Shown: positions 23,265 through 32,527, numbered from the stretch's first letter. The stretch is 64,000 nucleotides of DNA from Hahellaceae bacterium (GCA_016716085.1 JADJWY010000009.1:1-64000); one strand, 5' to 3'. Notes: generated from the letters alone by a model not told the origin. Program-made: numbers and translations.

Positions 23265-25079
23265 GTGCGCCCACAAACCCGTTATGACGTCGATGCGCCC
23301 CCCTTGCGCTGGCAAACCCTGACCCGACTGATTCCCTACATGCTGGAATTCAGGGGCCGCATGATCTGGGCAATGATTTTCCTGTTATTGGCCAAGCTTG
23401 CCAGTGTGGGTCTGCCTTTTGTGCTCAAGCATCTGGTCGATGGACTGGACCGCAGTGTGGTGGAATCGCCTCTGTTGACCTTGCCGCTGGGCTTGTTACT
23501 GGCCTATGGTGCAGTGCGTTTTGGGACGGTGCTGTTTGCCGAAGTGCGTGACACCTTGTTTGGCCGGGTGACAGAGCGGGCCATGCGCCGTGTGGGGTTA
23601 AAGGTGTTTGAACACTTGCATCGCCTGGACCTCGATTTTCACTTGAATCGCAATACCGGTGGGTTGTTCCGGGACATCGAGCGCGGGGTGTCCGGCGTCA
23701 GTTTTCTGATGCGCTTCATGGTCTTCAATATCCTCCCGACCTTGCTGGAAATCGCTTTGGTGATTTTTCTATTGCTGCGGGAGTATTCGGGCTGGTTTGC
23801 CCTGATTACCACCGTGTCGATTGCAGCCTATGTCTGGTTTTCGATTGCAGCCACCGAATGGCGCACTGAGTTTGTGCGTGAGGCGAATCAGGCGGATTCC
23901 AGCAGCAACACCCGTGCGCTGGATAGCCTGCTTAACTACGAAACGGTGAAGGTCTTCGGTAACGAGGGATACGAATCCAGTGCCTATGATCAGGAGCTGG
24001 AAAAGTGGGAAACGGCGCGACGTAAAAACCGGCTCTCGCTGTTTGTGCTCAACGCGGGACAGGCGCTGATTGTGGCGCTGGGCATGACCGCCATGATGGT
24101 GCTGGCGGGTATGCAGGTCGTCGACGAGCGGATGACACTGGGGGATTTTGTGCTGATCAACGCCTTTATGATGCAATTATTCATCCCGCTGAATTTTCTC
24201 GGCTTTGTCTACCGCGAGATGAAGGGTTCCATGGTGAATATTGAACGCATGTTCGCGTTGATGGATCAGCAAGCGGCCATCACCGATCCTCCGAATGCAC
24301 CCGCCCGGACCCTGCCCGGTCAGGATATCCGTTTTGACGAGGTATCGTTTGCCTATCGGTCTGAACGGCCGTTGCTGAAGGCCGTCAGTTTTTCGATTAA
24401 AGCAGGGGAGAAAGTCGCGGTGGTCGGGCCAAGCGGGTCTGGCAAGAGTACCCTGGTCAAACTGCTGTTTCGCTTCTATGACCCTCAACAGGGCGAGATC
24501 ACCTTTGACGGTCATCCGCTGACCTCGTTGCGACTGCAGGATCTGCGGCGGGCGATCAGTGTCGTGCCACAGGACACCGTGTTGTTCAACACCTCGATTC
24601 TGGAAAACGTGCGCTACGGCCGGGTTGAAGCCAGCAATGAGGCGGTGCGGGAAGCCTTGCGTATGGCGAATCTGGAGACCTTCATCGAGAAATTGCCCGA
24701 GGGCGAAAATACCCTGGTCGGCGAGCGTGGGCTCAAACTCAGCGGCGGTGAGAAGCAGCGGGTGGCGATTGCCCGTGCCATTCTCAAGGGTGCGCCAATC
24801 ATGGTCTTCGACGAGGCCACCTCCTCCCTGGACAGTCTCTCGGAAGGAGCGATTCTGGAGGCGATTCGGCGGGTGTCGCAGCAGCATACCAGTCTGGTGA
24901 TTGCGCATCGCCTCTCGACCATCGTCGATGCGGACCGTATTCTGGTGCTCAAGGATGGCGAACTGGTCGAGCAGGGGCGTCATGCCGATCTGCTTAAAGT
25001 TCAGGGCACGTATTACGATTTATGGCAAACCCAGCAGAAAGAAGCGCAAAAAGCGCAATCAGGAGGAGAAATCGGATGA
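23265..25079 (+). CDS. ABC exporter, Atm1/HMT1-like half transporter (membrane plus ATPase domains)
   Basis: 604 residues with a GTG start. Six membrane helices lie in about 1-310 (for example GRMIWAMIFLLLAKLASVGL and ILPTLLEIALVIFLLLREYS). The ATPase half has Walker A GPSGSGKST (near 388), signature LSGGEKQRVAIARAIL (near 494), Walker B PIMVFDEATSSLD and the switch His in VIAHRLSTI. The membrane motifs NRNTGGLFRDIERG and NYETVKVFGNEGYE are those of the Atm1/ABCB7/HMT1 group, which export glutathione-linked compounds. Two DUF4136 lipoprotein genes follow with overlapping stop/start codons, so the three form one unit. Confidence 0.92.
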   Translation: MRPQTRYDVDAPPLRWQTLTRLIPYMLEFRGRMIWAMIFLLLAKLASVGLPFVLKHLVDGLDRSVVESPLLTLPLGLLLAYGAVRFGTVLFAEVRDTLFGRVTERAMRRVGLKVFEHLHRLDLDFHLNRNTGGLFRDIERGVSGVSFLMRFMVFNILPTLLEIALVIFLLLREYSGWFALITTVSIAAYVWFSIAATEWRTEFVREANQADSSSNTRALDSLLNYETVKVFGNEGYESSAYDQELEKWETARRKNRLSLFVLNAGQALIVALGMTAMMVLAGMQVVDERMTLGDFVLINAFMMQLFIPLNFLGFVYREMKGSMVNIERMFALMDQQAAITDPPNAPARTLPGQDIRFDEVSFAYRSERPLLKAVSFSIKAGEKVAVVGPSGSGKSTLVKLLFRFYDPQQGEITFDGHPLTSLRLQDLRRAISVVPQDTVLFNTSILENVRYGRVEASNEAVREALRMANLETFIEKLPEGENTLVGERGLKLSGGEKQRVAIARAILKGAPIMVFDEATSSLDSLSEGAILEAIRRVSQQHTSLVIAHRLSTIVDADRILVLKDGELVEQGRHADLLKVQGTYYDLWQTQQKEAQKAQSGGEIG

Positions 25080-25673
25080 TTCCCACCAGGCTGATTTCCG
25101 CGTTTATCAGTCTCGATTTTCGACGTCTTTTACCGCGCATCGGTCTCTTTGCGCTGATCCTATCGCTGACAGGCTGTTTCGGCCTGCCCTACCGTCTGGA
25201 TTACCAACCGGATTTTCCCTTTAACGCACTGCAGACCTACCAGCTGGCGATACCGCCAGGTAAGGGCGAGAGCCTGAACGATCAGCGCGTGCGGCGCCTG
25301 ATTGATCCGATCATGGCGGCGCGGGGCTACCGTGTCGCGGAGGGGCAAACGCCTGACTTTTTGGTGAACTGGCGCTTTGAGTCGGTGGTTGAAACGGATA
25401 CCTCGGGATTCAGTGTTGGGGTGGGCTATGGCATGGGTGTTGGACCGCGCACGACGGTGGGCACCAGCCTTGCAACTCGCCCCCCAAGCCGTGAAGTGCA
25501 TCGGGATCGTCTGGCGCTGGAAGTGCTGGCACCCGGCGGCGATCGGGTTGTCTGGCGTGCAGAGGCCCGTGAAGCCACTGGATGCGAAAGCCTCGCCCGG
25601 TGAGCGGGATCGGGAAATTCGTGAGATGTTGGAGCAAATGATCCAGAGCTTTCCCCCGAAGGAGGATGACTGA
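25076..25673 (+). pseudogene. DUF4136 lipoprotein with a +1 frame break near 25576
   Basis: ATG at 25076 overlaps the exporter stop (ATGA) and follows AGGAGGAG. The N-terminus is a lipoprotein signal (IGLFALILSLTGC, with the lipobox Cys). The DUF4136 domain begins YRLDYQPDFPFNALQTYQL. Reading in the first frame ends early at 25603 after VVWRAEAREATGCESLAR. Skipping one base near 25576 gives AREPLDAKASPGERDREI, then EMLEQMIQSFPPKEDD, the usual family ending, and a stop at 25671-25673 that overlaps the next ATG by one base. The break is therefore one extra base, real or a sequence error. Confidence 0.78.
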
Positions 25674-26209
25674 TGACGCGCAGGTGGCTTGAACGGGTTT
25701 GGGCGCTGTGCCTGCTGGCAGGCATAGGGGTGTTATCCGGTTGCAGTGGGGTGGAGGTTCGCACGGATTATGATGTGAATTTCGATTTTGCGGCGGTGAA
25801 GTCCTATCAGTGGGAGGCCTCTGATGCGGCCTTGTCGCTGGATCTGCAGCGTTTTCGTGCGGCGGTGGCGGCGCAGTTGGCGAAACAATCCTACCAAAAC
25901 GTGACGGACGGAGCAGCACCGGATCTGCGCGTGCGTTTGCAGGTGACAACGGAACCCCGGCAGGAAGTGAGGCAAATGCCGGCAATGGGCTGGCGGGGGT
26001 TCTGGGGCGGTGATACCGAGCTGTATCTGCACGACTATGAGTTGCTGTGGTACGTGGTGGAAATGTTCCGGCCCGACGATGATCGGGTGGTTTGGTTCGG
26101 TGCGGCGGCACTGCGCAAGGAACCGGGAGATCTCACCCCGGCGGAAAAAGTAGAGCTGGCGAACGAAGCAGCAGGTCTGCTTTTCGAAAAATTTCCGTCA
26201 GCACCCTGA
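25673..26209 (+). CDS. DUF4136 lipoprotein
   Basis: 178 residues. The signal peptide ends in the lipobox LSGC (LLAGIGVLSGCSG), so it should be a lipid-anchored envelope protein. The DUF4136 core reads RTDYDVNFDFAAVKSYQWEA near the mature N-terminus and ends PAEKVELANEAAGLLFEKFP. It is a paralogue of the preceding frameshifted gene and starts inside that gene's stop codon, a layout suggesting translational coupling. The biochemical function of DUF4136 is unknown; here it goes with an Atm1-like exporter. Confidence 0.85.
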   Translation: MTRRWLERVWALCLLAGIGVLSGCSGVEVRTDYDVNFDFAAVKSYQWEASDAALSLDLQRFRAAVAAQLAKQSYQNVTDGAAPDLRVRLQVTTEPRQEVRQMPAMGWRGFWGGDTELYLHDYELLWYVVEMFRPDDDRVVWFGAAALRKEPGDLTPAEKVELANEAAGLLFEKFPSAP

Positions 26210-26239
26210 AGGGGCCGTTTTCGGGTTTGAGGGCTGATC

Positions 26240-27400
26240 TCAGCCCTCGATCAGGCCGCTTTGCAGACGGTTGCCACCGCCCTCTTTGGCGGCTTGCAGA
26301 CGGCGGTCACTCTGCATCAGCACTTGCTGCAGCGGTGCGCGGACATTCGGCGGCAGAATCACGCACCCCATGCTTGCGGTCAGGGTTACCCGTTCGCCAT
26401 TGGCCATGTGACTGGGGTGGCGGATGACGCCAAAAAGTTTATTGATCAGTTCATTGACACTGGTCTCGCCGTCCGGCAGGTCTTCCAGCAGCAGAATGAA
26501 CTCATCGCCGCCCAGACGTGCGACAAAGCCATAGTCCCCAATACAGTATTTCAGGCGTGACGCGATGTCCTTTAATACGAAGTCGCCTTCCATGTGGCCA
26601 AAACGCTGGTTGACCTGGCGGAAATGATCGAGATCGACCAGCAGCACGGCCAGATCCTGATGAATCATGTCAGGACGCACCGCAATCGCTTCATAGTGCT
26701 GCTCGAAGGCGCGCAGATTAGGAAGATCGCATTGGGTGTCATGCAGGCTCAGTCGTTGGATCTCATGCTGGCTTTCTTCCAGCGTGATCATGGTTTCCAT
26801 CAATTTGTTTCGGATATCGCCGATGATGAACATGAGGAAGCCGCTGACCACAAACGGCCCGAAGATGACCGTCCACCAGGAGGCCTGATTGCGCATGTAA
26901 CTGGTGGCATCCACATCAAAATCCAGCCAGCCCTGGGTGTGCATGTAGCCCGTGACGCCCACCACCAGCGAACCAGCGACCACCGAGACATAGGCCCAGC
27001 GCCGACTGAAAAAAATGCTGAGGAACAGTCCGGACAAGATAAAGTAGTAGAAGCCGGAACCCAGTAGCCCGAAGGTGGTGATACCGGCCACGCCTGCTAC
27101 AAAGGCGATACCGACCAGTGCCAGCACCTTGAGGTTATCGGACAGGTATTTGGAAAAATAATTGAGCCCAAGAAACAGAACGGCGAGCACAATCTGAAAG
27201 GTGTAGAGATTCAGCCAGCCGGTATCGACGGAGCGCACCACGGAGATAATCGAGACGTATACCGACAGCAAGGAAAACAGTTTCACACCGATACTGATGT
27301 AACGGCTCTTGAGCTCACGAATAAAGACTGAGCCTGATGTGTTGAGATAGGGTGCGTGCTTCATAGATCTCTGTATAACGACAGACGAAAGGTTGACCAT
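26240..27400 (-). CDS. membrane-bound diguanylate cyclase (GGDEF)
   Basis: 386 residues; the ATG at 27364 (12 codons in) is an alternative start, and neither has a clear ribosome site. About six hydrophobic segments in residues 35-200 (FQIVLAVLFLGLNYF, ALVGIAFVAGVAGITTFGLL, FFSRRWAYVSVVAGSLVVGV, FGPFVVSGFLMFIIGDI) form an undefined membrane sensor. The C-terminal domain has RLGGDEFILLLEDL near residue 295, the signature of an active diguanylate cyclase. The usual I-site RxxD is not obvious. It converges on the DUF4136 gene and is divergent from trhO. Confidence 0.88.
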   Translation of the reverse strand: MVNLSSVVIQRSMKHAPYLNTSGSVFIRELKSRYISIGVKLFSLLSVYVSIISVVRSVDTGWLNLYTFQIVLAVLFLGLNYFSKYLSDNLKVLALVGIAFVAGVAGITTFGLLGSGFYYFILSGLFLSIFFSRRWAYVSVVAGSLVVGVTGYMHTQGWLDFDVDATSYMRNQASWWTVIFGPFVVSGFLMFIIGDIRNKLMETMITLEESQHEIQRLSLHDTQCDLPNLRAFEQHYEAIAVRPDMIHQDLAVLLVDLDHFRQVNQRFGHMEGDFVLKDIASRLKYCIGDYGFVARLGGDEFILLLEDLPDGETSVNELINKLFGVIRHPSHMANGERVTLTASMGCVILPPNVRAPLQQVLMQSDRRLQAAKEGGGNRLQSGLIEG

Positions 27401-27530
27401 CCCGACAACCCACTTTTATGCAGTATAGACCAGCCACCGGAACCGTTTGGGTTTGCCGGCAACTGCTCGTATAATGCCCAACCCTGTTTCGCGCCGGATT
27501 TACGTTCCGGTCAGCCCAAGCGAGGATACT

Positions 27531-28505
27531 ATGTCTCAAGTTGTTGTGTGTGCGTTATATAAATTTGTCAGACTCCCGGATTATGTTGATTTGCGGGAGC
27601 CTTTACTGGAATTGATGCTGGCCCATGAGGTGCGTGGCACTTTGTTGCTGGCCGAAGAGGGCATCAACGGCACGATTGCCGGAACCCGCGAGGGCATTGA
27701 TGCAGTCAAGGCCTGGCTGGAAAAGGATGGTCGCTTTGAAGGGCTGAGCCTGAAAGAGTCCTTTGATGAAACCCTGCCGTTCTACCGGACCAAGGTCAAA
27801 CTCAAGCGTGAGATTGTGACCATGGGGGTCGAGGGCATCGATCCGAACCATATTGTCGGCACCTATGTGAAACCGGCCGACTGGAACCGTCTGATCAGCG
27901 ATCCAGAGGTGGTGCTGATCGACACCCGCAATGATTACGAAGTGCAGATTGGCAAGTTCAAGAATGCGATCAATCCGGTCACGGAATCGTTCCGCGAATT
28001 TCCTGAGTACGTGCGTGAAAATCTTGATCCGGCCCGAAACAAGAAAGTCGCCATGTACTGTACCGGCGGTATCCGCTGTGAAAAGTCTACCGCACTGCTC
28101 AAAGGCATGGGCTTTGAGGAGGTCTATCACCTGGAAGGCGGCATCCTGAAATACCTCGAGGAAGTGCCCGCCTCTGAAACGATGTGGGAAGGTGAGTGTT
28201 TCGTGTTCGACAACCGCGTGGCAGTGAATCATCAGCTGGAAAAAGGTCATTATGACCAGTGCCATGCCTGCCGCATGCCGATTACGGAAGACGATAAGGC
28301 CAGTCCTGATTATGTAAAAGGCGTGAGCTGTCCACACTGTATTGGTCAGCACAGTGACGCTCAATTGCGTCGTTTCTCGACCCGTGAAGCCCAGATTGAG
28401 CTGGCCCAATCACGGGGTGAGGCCCACATCGGCGCGGATGCCGTCGAGGTGATCAAGCGTCGCCGGGAAGCCAAACGTCGCCGTCGGCAGGCACCCGATG
28501 CTTAG
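27531..28505 (+). CDS. trhO: tRNA uridine(34) hydroxylase (YceA/TrhO rhodanese)
   Basis: 324 residues from the ATG at 27531 (GAGGATACT upstream); a longer frame back to 27447 lacks family support. The N-terminal acylphosphatase-like domain has TLLLAEEGINGTIAGTREGI. The rhodanese domain carries the active-site loop YCTGGIRCEKS with Cys 177. A Cys-rich segment CHACR...CPHC lies near the C-terminus. TrhO hydroxylates U34 of certain tRNAs to 5-hydroxyuridine, the precursor of cmo5U. The 8-base overlap with rlmJ groups two RNA-modifying enzymes. Confidence 0.95.
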   Translation: MSQVVVCALYKFVRLPDYVDLREPLLELMLAHEVRGTLLLAEEGINGTIAGTREGIDAVKAWLEKDGRFEGLSLKESFDETLPFYRTKVKLKREIVTMGVEGIDPNHIVGTYVKPADWNRLISDPEVVLIDTRNDYEVQIGKFKNAINPVTESFREFPEYVRENLDPARNKKVAMYCTGGIRCEKSTALLKGMGFEEVYHLEGGILKYLEEVPASETMWEGECFVFDNRVAVNHQLEKGHYDQCHACRMPITEDDKASPDYVKGVSCPHCIGQHSDAQLRRFSTREAQIELAQSRGEAHIGADAVEVIKRRREAKRRRRQAPDA

Positions 28506-29346
28506 TTATCAACACGCCTACCATGCCGGCAATTTTGCCGATGTTCTGAAACACTGGTGTTTGCAGCTGTGTCTTGACAGCCTGTGCCGTAAACCCGCCC
28601 CGTGGACGGCCTATGATACCCATGCCGGTGACGGTGATTATGCGCTGACCCAGGGCAAGGCCGCGTTGAAAGCCGAGTGGCGTCAGGGCGTTGCCCGCGT
28701 CTGGCAGCAGCGCGAGCAGGCACCTGAAGCGTTGCACTCCTGGCTGGAGGCGGTTGCCGCACAGAATGCCGGAGCTGAACTGAGTGATTATCCGGGCTCG
28801 CCCGCGTTGATGGCCCATGCCCTGCGCGAAAAGGACCACGCGGTGCTGTGTGAATTGCATCCCCAGGCTTTCCCCGCTTTGCAGGAGGCTTTCAAGCGCG
28901 ATGCGCAGGTGAAATGCCACCTGCGTGACGGCTTTGAAGGGGTGATGACCCAATTGCCTCCACCGTCCGGGCGCGGCTTGATTCTGATTGACCCCAGTTA
29001 TGAACTGAAGGCGGATTACCGTCGTATTCCGGATTGGGTGCAGAAGGCGCTTAAGCGGTGGCGGCAGGCGCAAATTCTGATCTGGTATCCGATCCTGGAA
29101 GGTGATCCGCAAAAGGTGCTGATCGACGGCCTCTGTCAGGACCAGGGTTGGAATACCGGTCTGTCCTGGCTGCGGGTGGAATTAGAGCGCCTGCCTGCAA
29201 GAGGTGAAACCCGGCAGGGTTTGCTCGGCAGTGGTATGCTGGTAGTCAATCCGCCCTGGCAACTGGACGAACAGATTCAAGCCGGGCTGGGCTGGCTGGC
29301 GGAAACACTCAAGTGCAAGGCGGCTATCGCCAAAAAACTGAACTGA
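28498..29346 (+). CDS. rlmJ: 23S rRNA (adenine(2030)-N6)-methyltransferase
   Basis: 282 residues. The N-terminus LSYQHAYHAGNFADVLKHW is diagnostic for RlmJ. The methyltransferase motifs YDTHAGDGDY (S-adenosylmethionine site) and LILIDPSYE (DPPY-type catalytic motif, here DPSY) are present. It methylates A2030 of 23S rRNA. It starts 8 bases inside trhO. Confidence 0.95.
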   Translation: MLSYQHAYHAGNFADVLKHWCLQLCLDSLCRKPAPWTAYDTHAGDGDYALTQGKAALKAEWRQGVARVWQQREQAPEALHSWLEAVAAQNAGAELSDYPGSPALMAHALREKDHAVLCELHPQAFPALQEAFKRDAQVKCHLRDGFEGVMTQLPPPSGRGLILIDPSYELKADYRRIPDWVQKALKRWRQAQILIWYPILEGDPQKVLIDGLCQDQGWNTGLSWLRVELERLPARGETRQGLLGSGMLVVNPPWQLDEQIQAGLGWLAETLKCKAAIAKKLN

Positions 29347-29360
29347 GAGGGGACACAGGC

Positions 29361-30086
29361 GTGCGTTGGACAACCCAGGGCCATATTCTGATTACCGGCG
29401 CGACGCAGCGGGTGGGCCTGCACTGCGTCGAGCAGTTATTGGAGGCTGGTGAACGGGTCGTCATTACTTACCGTACCGAGAAGCCAGTGGTGGCCAGCCT
29501 GCGGGAATTGGGCGTGATCTGTCTGCAGGCAGATTTTTCAAACCCGGCGTCCATTCAGATGTTGGTGGCCCGTTTGCACCGTGACGTTGGCCCACTCCGG
29601 GCGATTGTACACAATGCATCCTGCTGGCCTGTCGACAATGTGCCGGGAGTTGATTTGAATACGATTCTTGACGAAGTGCTGGCGGTGCATGTGCGCGCTC
29701 CCTACCTGCTCAACATGCAGTGTGAGGATCTCCTGCGCAGAGGCGCACAAGGCTGGTCTGATATCGTGCATCTCACCGATTATGTGGTGGAGAAGGGCAG
29801 TGTGAACCACATTGCCTACGCCGCCTCCAAAGCGGCGCTGGCGAATATGACGCTGTCGTTTGCACGGCGCTTTGCGCCCCAGATCAAGGTTAATACCCTC
29901 GCGCCCTCATTGCTGATGTTCAACCCGGAAGACGATGCGGCCTATCGCAGCAAAACGCTGGATAAATCAGTGCTGGGCATCGAACCCGGACCGGGGGTGG
30001 TGTTTGATGCGCTGAGCTATCTGTTCGATAACAGCTACATGACCGGTCGCGAACTCAAACTGGACGGCGGGCGGCATATCCGCTGA
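29361..30086 (+). CDS. folM: dihydromonapterin reductase (short-chain dehydrogenase FolM)
   Basis: 241 residues from the GTG at 29361, which has GAGGGG upstream. The SDR cofactor site is ILITGATQRVGLHCVEQLLE, the NNAG-type motif is HNASCW, and the catalytic pair is in YAASKAALANM. The C-terminus YMTGRELKLDGGRHIR is typical of FolM. The enzyme reduces dihydromonapterin to tetrahydromonapterin. folE follows, 47 bases on, the same pairing that in pseudomonads supplies the pterin cofactor of phenylalanine hydroxylase; that hydroxylase is not in this window. Confidence 0.9.
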   Translation: MRWTTQGHILITGATQRVGLHCVEQLLEAGERVVITYRTEKPVVASLRELGVICLQADFSNPASIQMLVARLHRDVGPLRAIVHNASCWPVDNVPGVDLNTILDEVLAVHVRAPYLLNMQCEDLLRRGAQGWSDIVHLTDYVVEKGSVNHIAYAASKAALANMTLSFARRFAPQIKVNTLAPSLLMFNPEDDAAYRSKTLDKSVLGIEPGPGVVFDALSYLFDNSYMTGRELKLDGGRHIR

Positions 30087-30133
30087 CCCTCACTGACTTG
30101 AAGATACAGACTTAACACGACAAGGAGAGACCC

Positions 30134-30694
30134 ATGTCCGATACCCTGATCCAGAACTACTGGGCGATTCTCGAAGCGGTCGGTGAAAATCCCGAGCGCG
30201 AAGGCTTGCGCGACACCCCTAAACGGGCCGCCAAAGCCATGCAGTTTCTCTGTAAAGGCTACCAGGAAGATCTGGATGTAATCGTCAATGGCGCCATCTT
30301 TGAGTCGGAAATGGACGAGATGGTTCTGATCAAAGACATCGAACTTTACTCACTGTGTGAGCATCATTTGCTTCCCTTCGTCGGCAAGTGTCACATCGCC
30401 TATTTGCCGGAAGGCAAAGTCCTGGGGCTGTCTAAATTTGCCCGCATCGTCGACATGTATGCGCGGCGTCTGCAGATTCAGGAAAATCTGACCCGTCAGA
30501 TTGCCGATGCTGTGATGCAATGCACGCATGCGCGGGGTGTCGGTGTCATCATCGAGGCCAAGCATATGTGCATGATGATGCGCGGGGTCGAGAAGCAGAA
30601 TTCGGTGATGATGTCGTCGGTGATGCTGGGTGCGATGAGAACCGATCCCTCATCGCGTTCGGAGTTCCTATCCCTGGTCGGCATCAACAAATAA
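30134..30694 (+). CDS. folE: GTP cyclohydrolase I
   Basis: 186 residues. The zinc ligands are visible as CEHHLLP (Cys 75, His 77/78 region) and HMCMMMRG (Cys near 145). GVEKQNSVMMSSVMLG is the family's conserved end. It makes dihydroneopterin triphosphate from GTP. GGAGAGACCC precedes the ATG. Together with folM upstream it forms a tetrahydromonapterin branch; a second folE for folate synthesis may exist elsewhere. Confidence 0.96.
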   Translation: MSDTLIQNYWAILEAVGENPEREGLRDTPKRAAKAMQFLCKGYQEDLDVIVNGAIFESEMDEMVLIKDIELYSLCEHHLLPFVGKCHIAYLPEGKVLGLSKFARIVDMYARRLQIQENLTRQIADAVMQCTHARGVGVIIEAKHMCMMMRGVEKQNSVMMSSVMLGAMRTDPSSRSEFLSLVGINK

Positions 30695-30702
30695 GCGGCT
30701 TT

Positions 30703-31827
30703 TTAGCTTCGATTAGGCAGTTGCGTGGCGATCTGTTCTTCCAGATGAGTCTGGAAGGACTCCACCGCCTGTTCAGCGGCTTCTACCGCATCAAAGCGGG
30801 CAATGTGAAACAGCGCCTCACCCTCGTACACGACGGGCAGATTACTTTTACCGATGATAATGCCGGAAAAGGGCGCAATGATCGGGTCGCGCTCCTTGTC
30901 CAGCGGCCCAACGATATAACCCAAATGATCGCCCTGATGAATGCGACTACCCAGGGGCAAAATCGTATTCAGAAAGCCGCCGCGATGCGCGCGCGTCCAC
31001 GCCGAGGATTGTGCGATCACATGATGGACGTGCCGTCGCCGGGTCCGTTCGGTGATGAGTCCCAGCGATTCCATAATCCGCCGCACCCCCCGGATACCCG
31101 CGAGAATACTGGCTTCGTCAAAACGCAGGGCTTCACCGGCTTCATAAGTGATGATCGGAATACCTAATTCATCACCGGTCCCACGGAAGGTCCCATCGCC
31201 CGAGGGTGAATCCACGATAATGGGAACGCCGAACCAGCGTGCCATTTGCGTCGCCTTTTCGTTTTTCAGGTTGACCCGGATCTGGGGCAGGTTACTGCGG
31301 TCAATCGCGCCGGTATGCAAATCAATTGCGTAATCCACCCGTTTCAGCACCGATTCTCGGAACAGGTAAGCGACACGGGCGGCCAGAGAGCCGGTTTCCG
31401 AGCCGGGAAAACAGCGGTTCAGGTCTCTACGGTCCGGTAGGTAACGCGAGCGGTTGTGACAGCCCAGTACGTTCACAATCGGTACGGCAATCAGTGTCCC
31501 GCGCAGGTTCTTCAGCCAGTTGGCGGTCAGTACCCGCCGGACGACTTCTACGCCGTTGAGTTCATCACCATGGATGGCCGCACACACCAGCAAGGTGGGC
31601 CCGGCATGATGGCCATGAACGATTTCGACCGGAATATCAGCGCTCGCGCCGGTATACAAGGTACCGGCGGGCAGACTGAAAACTTTACGCTGTCCCGGTT
31701 TAACACGATCACCCAGGAATTCGAAATCGTTGGCGCGTGGACTGATCGCTTCGGCTTTGCGGAGTTTGCGTGGCAATTTGCTGGTGGGTTCTGCGTTATC
31801 GGACAAGGGAGATTTCTCCACTGGCAT
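30703..31827 (-). CDS. succinylglutamate desuccinylase/aspartoacylase (AstE/AspA) family zinc hydrolase
   Basis: 374 residues. Carboxypeptidase-like zinc site: AAIHGDELNGVEVVRRVL (His and Glu ligands), DYAIDLHTGAIDRSNLPQIR (third His) and a Glu in IPIITYEAGEA. LPDRRDLNRCFPG is the substrate Arg/Asn region. This branch contains cytosolic enzymes removing acyl groups from amino acids or related amides, but the substrate is unknown. The arginine-succinyl pathway genes are not nearby, so AstE itself is unlikely. Its first 32 bases overlap the end of the SIMPL gene, so the two are cotranscribed. Confidence 0.85.
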   Translation of the reverse strand: MPVEKSPLSDNAEPTSKLPRKLRKAEAISPRANDFEFLGDRVKPGQRKVFSLPAGTLYTGASADIPVEIVHGHHAGPTLLVCAAIHGDELNGVEVVRRVLTANWLKNLRGTLIAVPIVNVLGCHNRSRYLPDRRDLNRCFPGSETGSLAARVAYLFRESVLKRVDYAIDLHTGAIDRSNLPQIRVNLKNEKATQMARWFGVPIIVDSPSGDGTFRGTGDELGIPIITYEAGEALRFDEASILAGIRGVRRIMESLGLITERTRRRHVHHVIAQSSAWTRAHRGGFLNTILPLGSRIHQGDHLGYIVGPLDKERDPIIAPFSGIIIGKSNLPVVYEGEALFHIARFDAVEAAEQAVESFQTHLEEQIATQLPNRS

Positions 31828-32527
31828 TCACCGTCAGCGTCTGCTTGCCGGCTTCCATGACGGGCGCAGCCACTTCGTCTGCCATCACGCTGTAGGCTTT
31901 CATGGCGCCTCGCTGGGGATAATAGGTTTGTCCCTGTGTGTCGACATTGATTTGCACGATGCGGTAACTGCTGGCACCCAGTTGCTGGGTAATCAGTTTG
32001 GCGCGGGCATTGAAGTTATCCAGTGCGGCCCGAATGAGTTCGTCCTCTTTGACTTTGCGTTCCGCGTCCGTCACATCGAAGGAAACCGATTGCACATCGG
32101 CCATGGACTGGATTTGCCCCATACGGTCAGCCAAATGAGCGACCGATTCAGATTCCAGCATCAGGCTCTGTTGCACGCGCCAGGCCACAATCGTTTGCTT
32201 GTTGTAGACAGGCTGGGTGGTGTAATCCAGGTATTGCCGACGAATTTTGGTGTCATCCTTGATCATCGCCTCAACCTTTTGCATGGTCTTGTTGACCGAA
32301 TCCGCAGCGGCGCTGGCGTTCTTCTGCTCCGACTGACTGGTAAACACTACGCGCATCAGGTTGTTTTCAACTTGGGCCTGTGCGGACGCAGCCAAAGTAA
32401 TACGATCAAAACGCTCCTTTTCACCTCCGGGATCTGCAGCTTGAGCGGTCGCGAAGGGAAGGGAAAGTAGGGCCAGACAGACAAGAGGATGAGCTATGCG
32501 CGAGGAAACGTTAAGACGAGGCTTCAT
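31796..32527 (-). CDS. SIMPL (DUF541) domain periplasmic protein
   Basis: 243 residues. The signal peptide ends at AQA-AD (PLVCLALLSLPFATAQAAD). The SIMPL domain follows: TLAASAQAQVENNLMRVVFT, VNKTMQKVEAMIKDDT and the C-terminal AAPVMEAGKQTLTVNASGEI. These proteins are periplasmic and have been linked to envelope or oxidative stress, but the activity is unresolved. Its 3' end overlaps the AstE-like gene by 32 bases. Confidence 0.88.
   Translation of the reverse strand: MKPRLNVSSRIAHPLVCLALLSLPFATAQAADPGGEKERFDRITLAASAQAQVENNLMRVVFTSQSEQKNASAAADSVNKTMQKVEAMIKDDTKIRRQYLDYTTQPVYNKQTIVAWRVQQSLMLESESVAHLADRMGQIQSMADVQSVSFDVTDAERKVKEDELIRAALDNFNARAKLITQQLGASSYRIVQINVDTQGQTYYPQRGAMKAYSVMADEVAAPVMEAGKQTLTVNASGEISLVR

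Noticed and set aside
24177..24983. Long open frame on the minus strand opposite the ATPase half of the Atm1-like exporter
   Set aside because: It is fully antisense to an ABC transporter with all catalytic motifs; its protein shows no domain and no ribosome site.
27603..28409. 268-codon minus-strand frame opposite trhO
   Set aside because: trhO is certain by motif and length; the antisense frame has no support.
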